Counted from the first letter of the stretch, positions 7,803 to 16,668 are shown. The stretch is 34,440 nucleotides of DNA from Atribacteria bacterium SCGC AAA255-N14 (GCA_000405345.1 ASPC01000003.1:16425-50864), one strand, 5' to 3'. Notes: a model not told the origin generated them from the letters alone. Made by a program: numbers and translations.

Positions 7803-8878
7803 AGAGACGCGTAGGTTTTAAGGTTGAGAGAAGGCCGGTTGCATCCGGGTGCGTGGTGTTCTTCGTGTCGCTTTTTGCTATTCTTGCAGCACTTGTGGTA
7901 GCGGGGATATTCTTCTGGATCTACGGAGTTTCCCCCATCCGTGCCTATCTACTGATACTGAAGGGATCACTGGGAAGCAGGTTTGGGTTGGCCGAGACAG
8001 TGCGTCGGGCGATTCCTCTATTACTTTGCGGAGTGGGGTTGACGATTGCCTTCCGCGCCCTCTTTTGGAATATCGGTGCTGAGGGGCAGCTCCTCATGGG
8101 GGCGGTTGCCGCAGCCGGAATCGCTCTCTTTAGTGGACTGCCTGATCCGTTACTCCTGCCGGCTATGTTTATTGGCGGGTTCTTGGGTGGAGCCGCATGG
8201 GGGCTTGTTCCGGCCATCTTAAAGGTGATGCTGGGGCTAAATGATGTTATCACGACTTTGATGATGAACTATATTGCCATCTACTTTGTTGAGTGGTTAA
8301 TTCACGGTCCATGGAAAGGTCCCACTGCGCGTGGTTTCGCCTATTCCGACACGTTCCCGCAGGCTGCATGGCTGCCGACCCTCTATGGTACACGTATCCA
8401 CTGGCCGACGTTAGTTTTGGGACTTGTTCTTGCTGTTGTGATGTATATATTGGTTACCTGCACCAGGAGTGGGTTTGAGATCCGGGTTATCGGAGAGAAC
8501 CCCGATGCGGCAAGATTTGCCGGCATCAGCCAACTAAAGACGACTTTACTCGTCATGCTCATCTCAGGAGGTTTTGCGGGATTGGCCGGGGTAGGTGAGA
8601 TTGCAGGGATTCATATGCGGCTATTAGGACCCACTAACATTTCAATGGGGTATGGATATACTGCAATCATCGTCGCCTGGCTGGCAGGACGCAATCCTTT
8701 GGCTGTGATAGTAACCTCACTTCTATTTGGTGTTATTATGACCGGAGGGGACGTAATTAAAGTATCACTTGGGCTGCCGTTCCAATTGATCAATGTATTT
8801 AACGGATTAATATTATTCTTCCTTATCGGAAGCGAGATTCTTCTTCGTTACAAAATATCCTTTTTATTGAGGAGGTAG
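7799..8878 (+). CDS. BMP/nucleoside-type ABC importer, permease 1
   Basis: This 359-residue integral membrane protein belongs to the branched-chain amino acid/ribose permease superfamily, of the NupP/BmpC type that pairs with a second permease. It has about ten hydrophobic segments, beginning with VVFFVSLFAILAALVVAGIFF. The motif GLNDVITTLMMNYIAIYFVEWL is typical of the first permease of nucleoside BMP systems, and the coupling loop RSGFEIRVIGENPDAARFAGI contacts the ATPase. The ATG overlaps the ATPase stop by four bases. It would form the translocation pore with the gene product that starts two bases after its stop. Confidence 0.92.
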   Translation: MKRRVGFKVERRPVASGCVVFFVSLFAILAALVVAGIFFWIYGVSPIRAYLLILKGSLGSRFGLAETVRRAIPLLLCGVGLTIAFRALFWNIGAEGQLLMGAVAAAGIALFSGLPDPLLLPAMFIGGFLGGAAWGLVPAILKVMLGLNDVITTLMMNYIAIYFVEWLIHGPWKGPTARGFAYSDTFPQAAWLPTLYGTRIHWPTLVLGLVLAVVMYILVTCTRSGFEIRVIGENPDAARFAGISQLKTTLLVMLISGGFAGLAGVGEIAGIHMRLLGPTNISMGYGYTAIIVAWLAGRNPLAVIVTSLLFGVIMTGGDVIKVSLGLPFQLINVFNGLILFFLIGSEILLRYKISFLLRR

Positions 8879-8880
8879 TT

Positions 8881-9810
8881 ATGGGTTGGGAAACATGGAT
8901 AATTACAACATTCAGTCGCTCTCTTGCCTACGGGACTCCGCTTCTTTTGGGAACACTTGGTGAGATCTACGCAGAGCGTTCCGGTGTGCTAAATCTTGGT
9001 GTTGAGGGAATGATGATTATGGGAGCCTATTCTGCCTTCACCACTGCCTATATTACCGGAAATCCCTGGCTGGGGATCCTGGTGGCGGCGGTTGTCGGCG
9101 GTGCTTTCTCCCTGATCCATGCTTTTGCCAGTGTGACACTAAAGGCGAATCAGGTTGTCTCCGGGCTCTCTCTCACCATGCTCGGCCTCGGTCTATCAGG
9201 TATGTTCGGACGGGGTTGGGAGGGTAAGCCGCTTCCTGTATCGATTCCCAAGATTACCGTTTCCGGCCTTTCCAAGATTCCCTTCTTGGGACCGATCCTT
9301 TTCGAGGGGCAGAATTTGATTGTCTATCTGGCGATTATCCTCGTCCCCTTGTTGTGGTATATCCTTTATCGTACGCGAATCGGAATCACAATTCGCTCCG
9401 TAGGAGAGAGTCCTGCCACTGCCGACTCCCTGGGAATAAATGTTGACCGGGTTCGTTACGTATGTGTTTTTATTGGCGGGGTCCTTGCCGGTGTGGCTGG
9501 AGGGTACCTCTCGGTTGCCTATCGACCGGCATGGACCGAGGGAATGACTGCGGGAATAGGGTGGATCGTTATTGCGTTGACCATCTTTGCCTTCTGGAAT
9601 CCGGCCTACGGTATGCTGGGAGCCTACTTGTTCGCAGCTCTCTACCACCTGTCGTACCGCCTGCAGCCGTGGGTATCACCGGAATTTCTAAAAGCGATGC
9701 CGTACGCATTTGCAATTCTGGTCTTGATTTTTGTATCCCGCGGGACATTGCAGAAGCGGATGGGGGCTCCGGCTGCGCTAAGCTTGCCTTACACGAGAGG
9801 CGAGGATTAG
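8881..9810 (+). CDS. BMP/nucleoside-type ABC importer, permease 2
   Basis: This is the second pore subunit, 309 residues with about eight hydrophobic segments, of the NupQ/BmpD type. The start region TPLLLGTLGEIYAERSGVLNLGVEGMM is the hallmark of this permease, and RTRIGITIRSVGESPATADSLGI is its ATPase-coupling loop, parallel to that in permease 1. It begins two bases after the permease 1 stop, with a GAGGAGG site inside the end of that gene. Base composition is GC-rich like the rest of the cassette. A 248-base gap separates it from the binding protein, which has its own ribosome site. Confidence 0.92.
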   Translation: MGWETWIITTFSRSLAYGTPLLLGTLGEIYAERSGVLNLGVEGMMIMGAYSAFTTAYITGNPWLGILVAAVVGGAFSLIHAFASVTLKANQVVSGLSLTMLGLGLSGMFGRGWEGKPLPVSIPKITVSGLSKIPFLGPILFEGQNLIVYLAIILVPLLWYILYRTRIGITIRSVGESPATADSLGINVDRVRYVCVFIGGVLAGVAGGYLSVAYRPAWTEGMTAGIGWIVIALTIFAFWNPAYGMLGAYLFAALYHLSYRLQPWVSPEFLKAMPYAFAILVLIFVSRGTLQKRMGAPAALSLPYTRGED

Positions 9811-9935
9811 TTAAGTTGATACTTTTTTTAAGCTGTTTGCTTTTTTCTTGGCTATTTGATAAATTTGTAATGGCGGTTGTAATCTGCCAAAAATGGAGGA
9901 GGTGAGGCTTTTAATCCTAAATCTATTTTATTAAG

Positions 9936-9971
9936 TATTCCGGATAGTTTAGCACTGCACTATCCTGAATA
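9936..9971. promoter_or_regulatory. Inverted repeat between permease 2 and binding-protein gene
   Basis: The arms TATTCCGGATAG and CTATCCTGAATA pair over 12 positions with one mismatch and enclose 12 bases. There is no following T-run. It may be an operator or an RNA hairpin that sets different protein levels for permease and binding protein; the role is inference. The rest of 9811-10058 shows no gene. Confidence 0.5.
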
Positions 9972-10058
9972 TATGGTAAAATAAGCAGTGAAAGTTGTGA
10001 AAATGAAAAAGCTGTTTGAACAGCATATAACTTATAATATAATAAAGGAGGTTCTGAA

Positions 10059-11237
10059 ATGTTTACTCAACGAAATAAAATTGTGTTAGTAATCGCATTA
10101 GTGATAGCGGTTATCTTTAGCCTTACTTCATTAATGATGGCCAAAGAGTATGTTCCGGGCACACCGCTTAAGGTAGGGTTCATCTATGTTGGGCCTATTG
10201 GTGATCTGGGTTGGAGTAATGCGCATGATAAGGCGCGGATAATCTGTGAGGATACCTTCCCCTGGTTAGAGACAGTCTACGTAGAGAGTGTTGCTGAAGG
10301 AAGCGAAGGGGTTTACATAGATAAGCTGATTGTGGAAGAGGGCTGTGACGTAGTCTTAACTACCAGTTTCGGTTTCATGGATGGAACGCTGATTTCAGCG
10401 CAGAAGTATCCGGACAAGATCTTTGCCCATTGTTCCGGATTTAAACGTAATCCTAACTTGATGACTTATATGGCTGATTTCTACCAGATTTACTATCTGA
10501 ATGGTCTGATCGCCGGAGCACTCACCAAAACAAACAAGACTGCCTATATAGGCGCTTTCCCAATCCCAGAAGTAAAACGCCATATGGGTGCATTCGCCGT
10601 GGGTGTGCGGGAAACCAAACCTAAAGCTGAGGTGCATGTACGCTGGATCTATGAGTGGTTCAGTCCTACAGCAGCTAAGGAAGCCGCCGAGGCGTTAATC
10701 GCCGATGGATGCGATGTGTTTGCGTTTACCGAGGACTCGCCGACAATTGTACAGGTTGCCGGGGAAAAAGGATTACCATCCTTCGGTCATTACTCTCCGA
10801 TGTATGATTTCAGCCCCGAATATGTTGTCTCCGGACAGATCGCGCACTGGGAAGCAGTCTACCTTGATTTCCTGGCTAAGGTCTATGCTGGCGCATACAC
10901 AGCGCATAACCTTGCTGATGTTGACTACTGGTGGCTGCTGAAGGAAAAGGCGGTGGAGATGGGAGCTAAACCGGGTATGTTGATAAACCCTGCATATGAG
11001 GATGAATTAAAGGAGAAAAAGGTTAATGATCCCGTTCTGGGGATGATCAGCGTTTATGACCTGGTTATGAAGAGGCTGGAGCAGATGTCCGATCCGTCGA
11101 TGGTTTTCGATCCGTTCAACGGTCCCGTATATGACCGCGACGGGAACTTGAAAGTTCCGGAGGGTTTACGTATGTCCGTGTTTGAGTTAACCACTATCGA
11201 CTGGGCGGTGGACGGTATCGTCGGTCCCTGGGAATAA
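10059..11237 (+). CDS. BMP-family substrate-binding protein of the ABC importer
   Basis: This 392-residue exported binding protein belongs to the BMP/Med family (PnrA-like), which binds purine nucleosides in characterised members. Residues 1-30 form a signal sequence (VLVIALVIAVIFSLTSLMMA). There is no Cys at the end of that segment, so it is not a standard lipoprotein and may be released or stay anchored by the uncleaved helix. Family motifs include KVGFIYVGPIGDLGWS and the later IGAFPIPEVKRHMGAFAVG. An AAAGGAGG site precedes the ATG. It is the last gene of the plus-strand cassette and is followed by a terminator. Substrate is inferred from family and from the adjacent nucleoside phosphorylases. 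Confidence 0.92.
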   Translation: MFTQRNKIVLVIALVIAVIFSLTSLMMAKEYVPGTPLKVGFIYVGPIGDLGWSNAHDKARIICEDTFPWLETVYVESVAEGSEGVYIDKLIVEEGCDVVLTTSFGFMDGTLISAQKYPDKIFAHCSGFKRNPNLMTYMADFYQIYYLNGLIAGALTKTNKTAYIGAFPIPEVKRHMGAFAVGVRETKPKAEVHVRWIYEWFSPTAAKEAAEALIADGCDVFAFTEDSPTIVQVAGEKGLPSFGHYSPMYDFSPEYVVSGQIAHWEAVYLDFLAKVYAGAYTAHNLADVDYWWLLKEKAVEMGAKPGMLINPAYEDELKEKKVNDPVLGMISVYDLVMKRLEQMSDPSMVFDPFNGPVYDRDGNLKVPEGLRMSVFELTTIDWAVDGIVGPWE

Positions 11238-11260
11238 GGATTACAAGAGAAGCTAAACTC

Positions 11261-11300
11261 GGGCGGCAACCTTCACTAAAAGAGGGCAGCCGCCCTTTTT
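11261..11300 (+). terminator. Rho-independent terminator after the ABC importer
   Basis: GGGCGGC (11261-11267) pairs with GCCGCCC (11289-11295), followed at once by TTTTTTATT. It closes the plus-strand transporter operon and sits right at the end of the convergent phosphorylase gene. Confidence 0.85.
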
Positions 11301-12037
11301 TATTCCTTCTCCATATTTTTAAAAGCTTCCAGGCAAATATCAGTCATCCGGTGAAATATGGGATTTATTTTTCCCCCATCAGTAATAACTTCCCGAGTCA
11401 GGTGATTGGCTACCACGGTAAGTATGGTTCCTACCTTAACTTTTCGGAGGTAACCGATAGTAAAGAGGGCGGAGGATTCATTCTCTACACTTAAAATATT
11501 GGAATCAATCCATACCTGTTCTCTTTTCAGAAAATCAGGGTCAGCAAATACCGTGCCTTTGTAAAAAGCGTCATGACTCATAATTATGCCTATATGGGAT
11601 TTCTGATTTTTTTCTTGGGTTGCTCTTATGAGGGCATCTACAATATCTATATCTGCAATAGCAGGGAATTCAATCGGTACATATTCGACCGATGTGCCCT
11701 CCAATCTTACCGCTGAGGTGGGGATTATGATATCTCCAAGGTTTATATTTTTTTGTAGAGCTCCCGTGGTGCCCAGACGGACTAAATATTTTGCTCCGGA
11801 CATAATAAGCTCCTCCAGGGCAATGGCGGCAGAAGGGCAGCCCATGCCGGTAGAGGTAACACTTACTGTTAATCCTTTATATTTTCCGGTATAGGTTACA
11901 TATTCACGACTTTGGGCAATTAATTGGGGATTTTCGAAATGTTCAGCTATTAGATGACAACGACCGGGGTCACCCGGCATTATTACAAATTCTCCTATTT
12001 GACCTGGTTCTATCTGTAGATGATGCATCTTTTTCAT
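11300..12037 (-). CDS. Nucleoside phosphorylase (uridine phosphorylase-like), copy 2
   Basis: This 245-residue member of nucleoside phosphorylase family I splits nucleosides with phosphate to give a free base and pentose 1-phosphate. Phosphate and nucleoside-site motifs seen are MPGDPGRC near residue 20, TSTGMGCPSAAIALEEL, RLGTTGAL and SVENESSALF, the last carrying the ribose-binding Glu. It is closest in pattern to Udp, but base preference cannot be read. It overlaps the upstream paralogue by four bases (ATGA), so both come from one message. The pair lies convergent to the BMP importer, consistent with handling imported nucleosides. Confidence 0.9.
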   Translation of the reverse strand: MKKMHHLQIEPGQIGEFVIMPGDPGRCHLIAEHFENPQLIAQSREYVTYTGKYKGLTVSVTSTGMGCPSAAIALEELIMSGAKYLVRLGTTGALQKNINLGDIIIPTSAVRLEGTSVEYVPIEFPAIADIDIVDALIRATQEKNQKSHIGIIMSHDAFYKGTVFADPDFLKREQVWIDSNILSVENESSALFTIGYLRKVKVGTILTVVANHLTREVITDGGKINPIFHRMTDICLEAFKNMEKE

Positions 12038-12789
12038 ATCTTTTTCTCCTTTCCCTCTTGAAGGTCAACCAAAGCTCCGGCAGCGATGGTTATTGCTTTA
12101 TCGATGCTTTTTTGCAGCTCGTCTTTTGTGCCCTTTTTACCGGTGATTAAATTTCCCGCCGCGACCAGTATGCTTCCAACCGGTACCTTTCTTAAAGAAC
12201 CTATCACGAAAAGGGTAGAAGATTCGTTCTCGATAGCCAAGACTCCCGCTTCAGCCCAAATGGCGACTCTTTTTTTGTAATCTCCGAAGGCAAAAGGGGA
12301 TTCCATGTAAAAGGCATCATGGGTTCTTATTATTCCTAAGCTATAGTCAACGCCTTCCTTTTTAGCCCGGTTTCTTAGGGCAGTAATAGTACGATAATCT
12401 GCCACCGCCGGGTATTTTATAGGGACATATTCTTTAGAGGCTCCGTCTCCGCGAACAGCTCCGGTTACAATAATTATATTTCCGGGGTTTATTTGGGGAG
12501 AAAGGGAGCCACAGATTCCTACTCTGATAAAATATTTACATCCTATATTGGTTAGTTCTTCTATGGCTACAGCAGCTGACATACAACCAATTCCTGTGGA
12601 ACAGACCGCCACGGGTTTATTTTCATAGCTGCCGTTGTAAATATGAAATTCCCTATTTTCCACAATTTTTTCAGAATCCCGGAAAAATTTTGTCCCGATA
12701 TAATCTGCTCTTTCGATATCTCCGGGCAGTAAGACCGATTTATTCACTTCACCTTTTTTACATCTTGTATGATATTGTACTTGATCCAA
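12034..12789 (-). CDS. Nucleoside phosphorylase (uridine phosphorylase-like), copy 1
   Basis: This is the first of two tandem family I phosphorylases. It shows LLPGDIERADYI, CSTGIGCMSAAVAIEEL, RVGICGSL and AIENESSTLF in the usual order. I choose TTG at 12789, because GGGGTGAGG lies just before it; a GTG at 12798 would begin inside that ribosome site. The two copies are similar along their length but clearly divergent, suggesting an old duplication with different base preference or a mixed hexamer. A palindromic repeat (12807-12921) lies directly upstream and may hold or displace the promoter. Confidence 0.9.
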   Translation of the reverse strand: MDQVQYHTRCKKGEVNKSVLLPGDIERADYIGTKFFRDSEKIVENREFHIYNGSYENKPVAVCSTGIGCMSAAVAIEELTNIGCKYFIRVGICGSLSPQINPGNIIIVTGAVRGDGASKEYVPIKYPAVADYRTITALRNRAKKEGVDYSLGIIRTHDAFYMESPFAFGDYKKRVAIWAEAGVLAIENESSTLFVIGSLRKVPVGSILVAAGNLITGKKGTKDELQKSIDKAITIAAGALVDLQEGKEKKI

Positions 12790-12806
12790 TTTCCTCACCC
12801 CTTTTA

Positions 12807-12921
12807 TGTCATTCCCGCGAAACTTGTCTTCGACCTGATCGGGGAGCGGGAATATATTCTTGTAGGGGCGTATTGCATCATAGGCCCCTACTTATGATTC
12901 CGCATCAAGTGCGGAATGACA
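12807..12921. repeat. MITE-like repeat, copy A
   Basis: This 115-bp unit starts TGTCATTCCCGC and ends GCGGAATGACA, imperfect terminal inverted repeats. Inside is a GTAGGGGCGTATTGCAT core. A shorter copy with the same ends and core is at 21353-21442, and a core-only copy at about 23376-23400. It has no coding capacity. Confidence 0.85.
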
Positions 12922-13002
12922 AAATAATATTTTTCTTTAAGAATAACCGCCTTAGACGGTAGTATGGTTTTATGATAATCAATTTAGGTATCTGAGTCAA
13001 TA

Positions 13003-14055
13003 TTATGTTTGAGTCCAATACATTTGCACCATTGAAGGATCTTTGCTATTTAATAACTTACTACAATATTCAATCGGAGTCAAAAGATTCAAACTTCGAT
13101 GAGGTCGGTAGAAGTTATACTCAATCAGACAATCATATAGTATTTCATTAATTTTACCTACATTGGTCTCTTCATAAAATCTATCTAGATATTCTGATTG
13201 TACCGTACCATTTACTCTTTCCACAAAGGCATTCATCTTGGGAGACTGAGGATAGTTATAAACCAAAGTAATCTTGCTTTTCTCTATCTCTTTGACAAAA
13301 TACTTTTCCCATTCTGAACCATTATCTATCTGTAGATATTTAATTCTATCATCATGCAAGTAAGTCAGCCTGAAGAGAAAATCTCGCGCATTAAAACTGG
13401 TAGCTCTCTGATAAGCTCTCAGGTAATAAAGCCTGGATAAGGGATCTACCGCAGAAAAGAGAAAGATTTTAGTAAATCTTAAGTTTAATTCTATGGTATC
13501 GATCTGGAGCCACTCGGAGATAATCCCTTTCATATCTTTTTTTACCTGGGCTATCCTGATTCTCTTCTTCTTTAAAGTCTTTATTCTTTTGGTTTGCACC
13601 TTAACCTTGGGGAGAATAGACCTGTACTGGGTTAGAATCCTACCTACCGAGGAGACTGAGATATTTATTTTATGATCCCTTTCTAGTATTCTTTTTATCT
13701 TCTCTTTACCAAAGTAAGGATATTTCCTTCTTATTTGGCAAACCTGCATCTCTACTTGATGATTCCTGACTATTTTAGCCCTTACCCTCTGGGGTCTTCT
13801 GGATCTATCCTCTAAGCTCTGAACCTTACTGGGTTTGTAGTTTTTTCTCCACCGGTAAAAGGTACTCCTATTTATTTCAAAGATCTCACAGATCTGTTTA
13901 AGAGAATAATCTCCGGAACTGTACAGGTTAATGGCTTTATATCTTACCTTAGCCTTGGGGGATAATTTTTCTATATAGTTTAACCTGGTTATGACCTTTC
14001 CCCAGTAAGGTCGAGTATAGGACAGGTAAGTAGCTGTTCCAATGCTCCCCTTCAT
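13003..14055 (-). CDS. IS481-like DDE transposase
   Basis: This 350-residue protein has an N-terminal helix-turn-helix region (about residues 40-75, with LKQICEIFEINRSTFYRWRK) and a retroviral-type integrase core. The acidic triad is visible as Asp in LQIDTIEL, Asp in LQIDNGSEW and Glu in AFVERVNGT, followed by the YNFYRPHRSLNLLTPIEY stretch common to IS3/IS481 enzymes. The gene looks intact. Its TAA stop (13003-13005) lies outside the element, in the duplicated target: the element ends in an ACA codon and the flanking TAATA provides the stop. It could be another rve-type family, but the single-ORF layout favours IS481. Confidence 0.92.
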   Translation of the reverse strand: MKGSIGTATYLSYTRPYWGKVITRLNYIEKLSPKAKVRYKAINLYSSGDYSLKQICEIFEINRSTFYRWRKNYKPSKVQSLEDRSRRPQRVRAKIVRNHQVEMQVCQIRRKYPYFGKEKIKRILERDHKINISVSSVGRILTQYRSILPKVKVQTKRIKTLKKKRIRIAQVKKDMKGIISEWLQIDTIELNLRFTKIFLFSAVDPLSRLYYLRAYQRATSFNARDFLFRLTYLHDDRIKYLQIDNGSEWEKYFVKEIEKSKITLVYNYPQSPKMNAFVERVNGTVQSEYLDRFYEETNVGKINEILYDCLIEYNFYRPHRSLNLLTPIEYCSKLLNSKDPSMVQMYWTQT

Positions 14056-14138
14056 TATCCCTATGCACCTCTTTTTGCTTCTATTTTAGTTTACTTCTTT
14101 CATCCTAGCAATGGTGCATATGTATCTGAACTTATTCA
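13006..14138 (-). mobile_element. IS481-like insertion sequence with 5-bp target duplication
   Basis: The element is 1133 bp. Its ends are imperfect inverted repeats: the left end reads TGTTTGAGTC then, from 13019, TACATTTGCACCATTG; the right end read inwards is TGAATAAGTTCAG then TACATATGCACCATTG. Both ends start with TG. It is flanked by an exact direct repeat TATTA (13001-13005 and 14139-14143), the target duplication, so it moved as a unit and relatively recently. It holds a single transposase gene and no passenger. It separates the phosphorylase pair from the PadR module. Confidence 0.92.
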
Positions 14139-14249
14139 TATTACGTATATTTTTATCTAATATCTAAAAATTATATATTTAAAAACCCCATAAAACAATT
14201 AGGTGTTAAGATATTTTTAAAAAAAATTAAAAAAATATTCACTACTACC

Positions 14250-14308
14250 TTGCATTATAAGATACTGTGTGATACGATACTATCGTACATTAAAAGGTAC
14301 AGTATAAT
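14250..14308 (+). promoter_or_regulatory. Promoter and palindromic operator of the PadR operon
   Basis: TTGCAT (14250-14255) and TACGAT (14273-14278) are spaced by 17 bases. TACGATA-C-TATCGTA (14273-14287) is a perfect 7-1-7 palindrome covering that -10 box. A TATAAT at 14303-14308 is a second possible -10. A palindrome over the promoter of a PadR gene suggests autorepression; the link is inference. Confidence 0.6.
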
Positions 14309-14354
14309 ATTCAATAATAGTATTAAAAATTATTTGAAAAAGGATGGTGGTAAA

Positions 14355-14678
14355 TTGAATATTCAATTTAAAAAAGGAGTATTAGAGTTATGTGTCTTAA
14401 GTATGCTGGAAAGAAAGGTCTGTTATGGGTATGAATTAGTTAATGAAATTTCTAAGAGTATATTAATTTCCGAAGGAACAATATATCCGTTATTAAGGCG
14501 GTTAAAATCTGAGGAGTTAGTAACCACATATCTGCAAGAATCTCAGGAAGGTCCGCCCAGGAAATATTATAAATTGACTGAATTAGGCCGAAAGAAAGAA
14601 GAGGAATTAAAGGAAGAATGGTTTACTTTCGTAAAAGACGTTAATAATTTTTTGAAGGGAAGTGGAAAGAATGAATAA
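14355..14678 (+). CDS. PadR-family transcriptional regulator
   Basis: This is a winged-helix repressor of about 107 residues from TTG 14355. Longer in-frame starts exist back to 14250, but they would cover the promoter and operator. GGATGGTGG lies just before the TTG, and the shorter form is the normal PadR length. The DNA-binding domain shows [42 protein letters not shown] and [14 protein letters not shown], all typical of PadR. It heads an operon with DUF1700, DUF4097 and PspC genes. In Firmicutes such operons respond to envelope stress; that is family knowledge applied here. Confidence 0.93.
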   Translation: MNIQFKKGVLELCVLSMLERKVCYGYELVNEISKSILISEGTIYPLLRRLKSEELVTTYLQESQEGPPRKYYKLTELGRKKEEELKEEWFTFVKDVNNFLKGSGKNE

Positions 14679-15255
14679 AAAAGAATTTTTAGGAAGATTA
14701 TCTGGATTAATTAAAGATATACCTGAAGAAGAAAAGAAAGATATATTGTTTGATTATGAGGAACATTTTAGAATTGGATTGGAGAAAGGAAGAAAAGAAG
14801 AGGAGATCGCCGCATCACTCGGAGATCCGAAAGTTATAGCTAAACAAAGTAGGGCAAGTTGTATATTAAAAGAGGCAGAAAAAACAACATCTGTTAATAA
14901 TATAATGAGAGCAATCTTTGCGGCTGTTGGGTTAGGCTTTTTTAATTTGGTAATTATTTTGGGTCCTGCAATGGGATTGATAGGCATACTTGTAGCATTA
15001 TTTGCTTCAGCGTTTGCTATTACTATTTCGGGGGCAGCTGTATTATTCGGAACTTTAATGGGACCTGTCTTTGCCTGGAATATGTATATTCCGTTTGCAG
15101 CAGCAGTAAGTATTCCGTTGGGTATTGGTCTTACTGCCCTGGGTCTTTTATCTCTAATCGGAGCATTCTATTTGACTAAGTTTTTTTATAAATTAAGTAT
15201 CGGTTATTTAAAAATGAATTTACAGATTATTACCAATAGGAGGAATACAAGATGA
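14671..15255 (+). CDS. DUF1700 (HAAS-domain) membrane protein
   Basis: The N-terminal 70 residues form a soluble HAAS-type domain ([20 protein letters not shown], then [26 protein letters not shown]), and residues from about 75 on form four or so membrane segments. These proteins pair with PadR regulators and DUF4097 partners at the membrane. I place the start at ATG 14671; a GTG at 14662 is also possible. The gene overlaps the end of padR by eight bases and its TGA overlaps the next ATG (15252-15255), so expression is coupled. The function of the family is not firmly known. Confidence 0.9.
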   Translation: MNKKEFLGRLSGLIKDIPEEEKKDILFDYEEHFRIGLEKGRKEEEIAASLGDPKVIAKQSRASCILKEAEKTTSVNNIMRAIFAAVGLGFFNLVIILGPAMGLIGILVALFASAFAITISGAAVLFGTLMGPVFAWNMYIPFAAAVSIPLGIGLTALGLLSLIGAFYLTKFFYKLSIGYLKMNLQIITNRRNTR

Positions 15256-16118
15256 AAAATAATATTAATATCCGAAAAATCGTAATCTGGTTGGTAGTTA
15301 TAGCTGTCGTATCACTAACGATAGCAGCAATAGCTTTTTTTAACACAGAAAACTATATGGTTAGATTTTGGGATAGGAGTAATTTTGAAGGAAATTCAAT
15401 AGACGAAGTAACGACTTTTGGCATTGATCAATTGAAAGAAATTTATATTCATTCAGTGAGTTCAGATGTTAGTGTATTTTCAACAGATGAAGAAGATATC
15501 AAAATTAATTTTTATAGTAGATCAACCCTTAGGTCTGAAAAGCCATTACCGAAATTGATAACTAATCTCGAAGGAAGTAAATTAAAAATCGAAATAAAAT
15601 ATCCTAAAGTAATATTTTATAATACTAATGTAGTTTTAGATGTTTATATCCCTCAAGATTATAGGGAGAGTATTATTATAGATACAGCATCAGCAGATGT
15701 AGATATTAGCAATTTACACCTAAATAATTTTCTATGTAAAACTGCCTCCGGAGATTTAAGGATAGAGTCTCTTGATTCAGATAATCTAACACTTAATAAT
15801 GCTTCCGGAGATGTGGATATAGTAGATTTTTCGGGAAATTTAAAAGCTGATTTAGTTTCAGGAGATATAGATGTTGGATACAAAGTTTTTGATAATAATG
15901 TTGATATTAAAACAATTTCCGGAAAAGTTAAAATTGACTTACCTCAAAATGCAGAATTTTATTTAAAAACTAATACTGTTTCAGGAGAGGTTGTTGCCAG
16001 GTTCCCCATTACAATAATTAGTTTTAATAAAATGAATCAACTTGAAGGCACTGTGGGAATAGGAGATAATAGAATTATAGTTGATACTGTTTCGGGAGAT
16101 ATTTATTTGAATAAATAA
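15252..16118 (+). CDS. DUF4097 beta-helix membrane-anchored protein
   Basis: This 288-residue protein has an N-terminal membrane helix ([21 protein letters not shown]) and a DUF4097 (LiaG-like) region. That region is made of repeated strands ending in turns such as [48 protein letters not shown] and TVSGDIYL, spaced about every 18-24 residues. These repeats build a right-handed beta-helix outside the membrane. It overlaps the DUF1700 gene by four bases. Its role in the PadR module is likely envelope sensing; no catalytic residues are apparent. Confidence 0.9.
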   Translation: MKNNINIRKIVIWLVVIAVVSLTIAAIAFFNTENYMVRFWDRSNFEGNSIDEVTTFGIDQLKEIYIHSVSSDVSVFSTDEEDIKINFYSRSTLRSEKPLPKLITNLEGSKLKIEIKYPKVIFYNTNVVLDVYIPQDYRESIIIDTASADVDISNLHLNNFLCKTASGDLRIESLDSDNLTLNNASGDVDIVDFSGNLKADLVSGDIDVGYKVFDNNVDIKTISGKVKIDLPQNAEFYLKTNTVSGEVVARFPITIISFNKMNQLEGTVGIGDNRIIVDTVSGDIYLNK

Positions 16119-16152
16119 TTTTAAAAATATATTTGTAGAAAGGAATTTAATT

Positions 16153-16623
16153 ATGAAAAATAAACTTTATAGATCAAAAAAGGATTGTGTAATCGGTGGA
16201 GTATGTGGGGGTATCGCGGAATATTTTGACATTGACACTACTTTAGTAAGGTTATTGGCTGTACTTGTATTTTTCTTTGGGGGAAGCGGCATTATTGCCT
16301 ATATCATTGGCTGGATCATAATTCCCCAGAATCCCAATGGAAACACAGAAGATAATTCTGAGAACAAAGGGGAGATTAAAGGAAAAATTAAGAAGGGGGC
16401 AGATAAAGCAAATAAAAAAGTAGAAGAAAATCTACCAGAAGAAAGGTCAAAAGGAAATTCAGAAAGAAATAGAAATATTATCTTAGGAATAATTCTTATA
16501 ATCGTGGGTTTAGTCTTTATGGGGACCACCCTTTTCCCCTGGATTACCTGGATAGCCTGGGGCACCTTTTGGCCGGTGATAATAATTGTGGTAGGTCTGG
16601 TCATTATGATTCGAGCTATATAG
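16153..16623 (+). CDS. PspC-domain membrane protein
   Basis: This 156-residue protein begins with a PspC domain ([21 protein letters not shown], then a first membrane helix around [21 protein letters not shown]). A charged linker of about 45 residues follows. It ends with two further helices ([21 protein letters not shown] and a [16 protein letters not shown] segment) that resemble the LiaI/LiaF membrane region. PspC proteins take part in envelope stress responses. An AGAAAGGA site precedes the ATG. It is the last gene of the PadR operon, and no clear terminator follows it. Confidence 0.92.
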   Translation: MKNKLYRSKKDCVIGGVCGGIAEYFDIDTTLVRLLAVLVFFFGGSGIIAYIIGWIIIPQNPNGNTEDNSENKGEIKGKIKKGADKANKKVEENLPEERSKGNSERNRNIILGIILIIVGLVFMGTTLFPWITWIAWGTFWPVIIIVVGLVIMIRAI

Positions 16624-16641
16624 CAAAATAATTGAAAAAAA

Positions 16642-16668
16642 AGAGGATTTTTAAAAAATTTGTAGAAT
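16642..16668 (+). promoter_or_regulatory. Sigma-H-like promoter candidate, second copy
   Basis: AGAGGATTT and GTAGAAT, with 17 bases between AGGA and GAAT, repeat the arrangement found at 5253-5280, including the intervening TTTTTAAAA and TTTGTAGAAT. It lies 74 bases before the DUF6506 gene. Confidence 0.4.

Noticed and set aside
9196..9648. 150-codon open frame on the minus strand inside permease 2
   Set aside because: It lies opposite a well-recognised permease gene in GC-rich sequence, has low-complexity polar content and no ribosome site; it is a shadow of the real gene.
10016..10043. TTGAAC ... TATAAT as a separate promoter for the binding-protein gene
   Set aside because: The -10 box lies directly against the AAAGGAGG site, so a start there would remove the ribosome site from the message.
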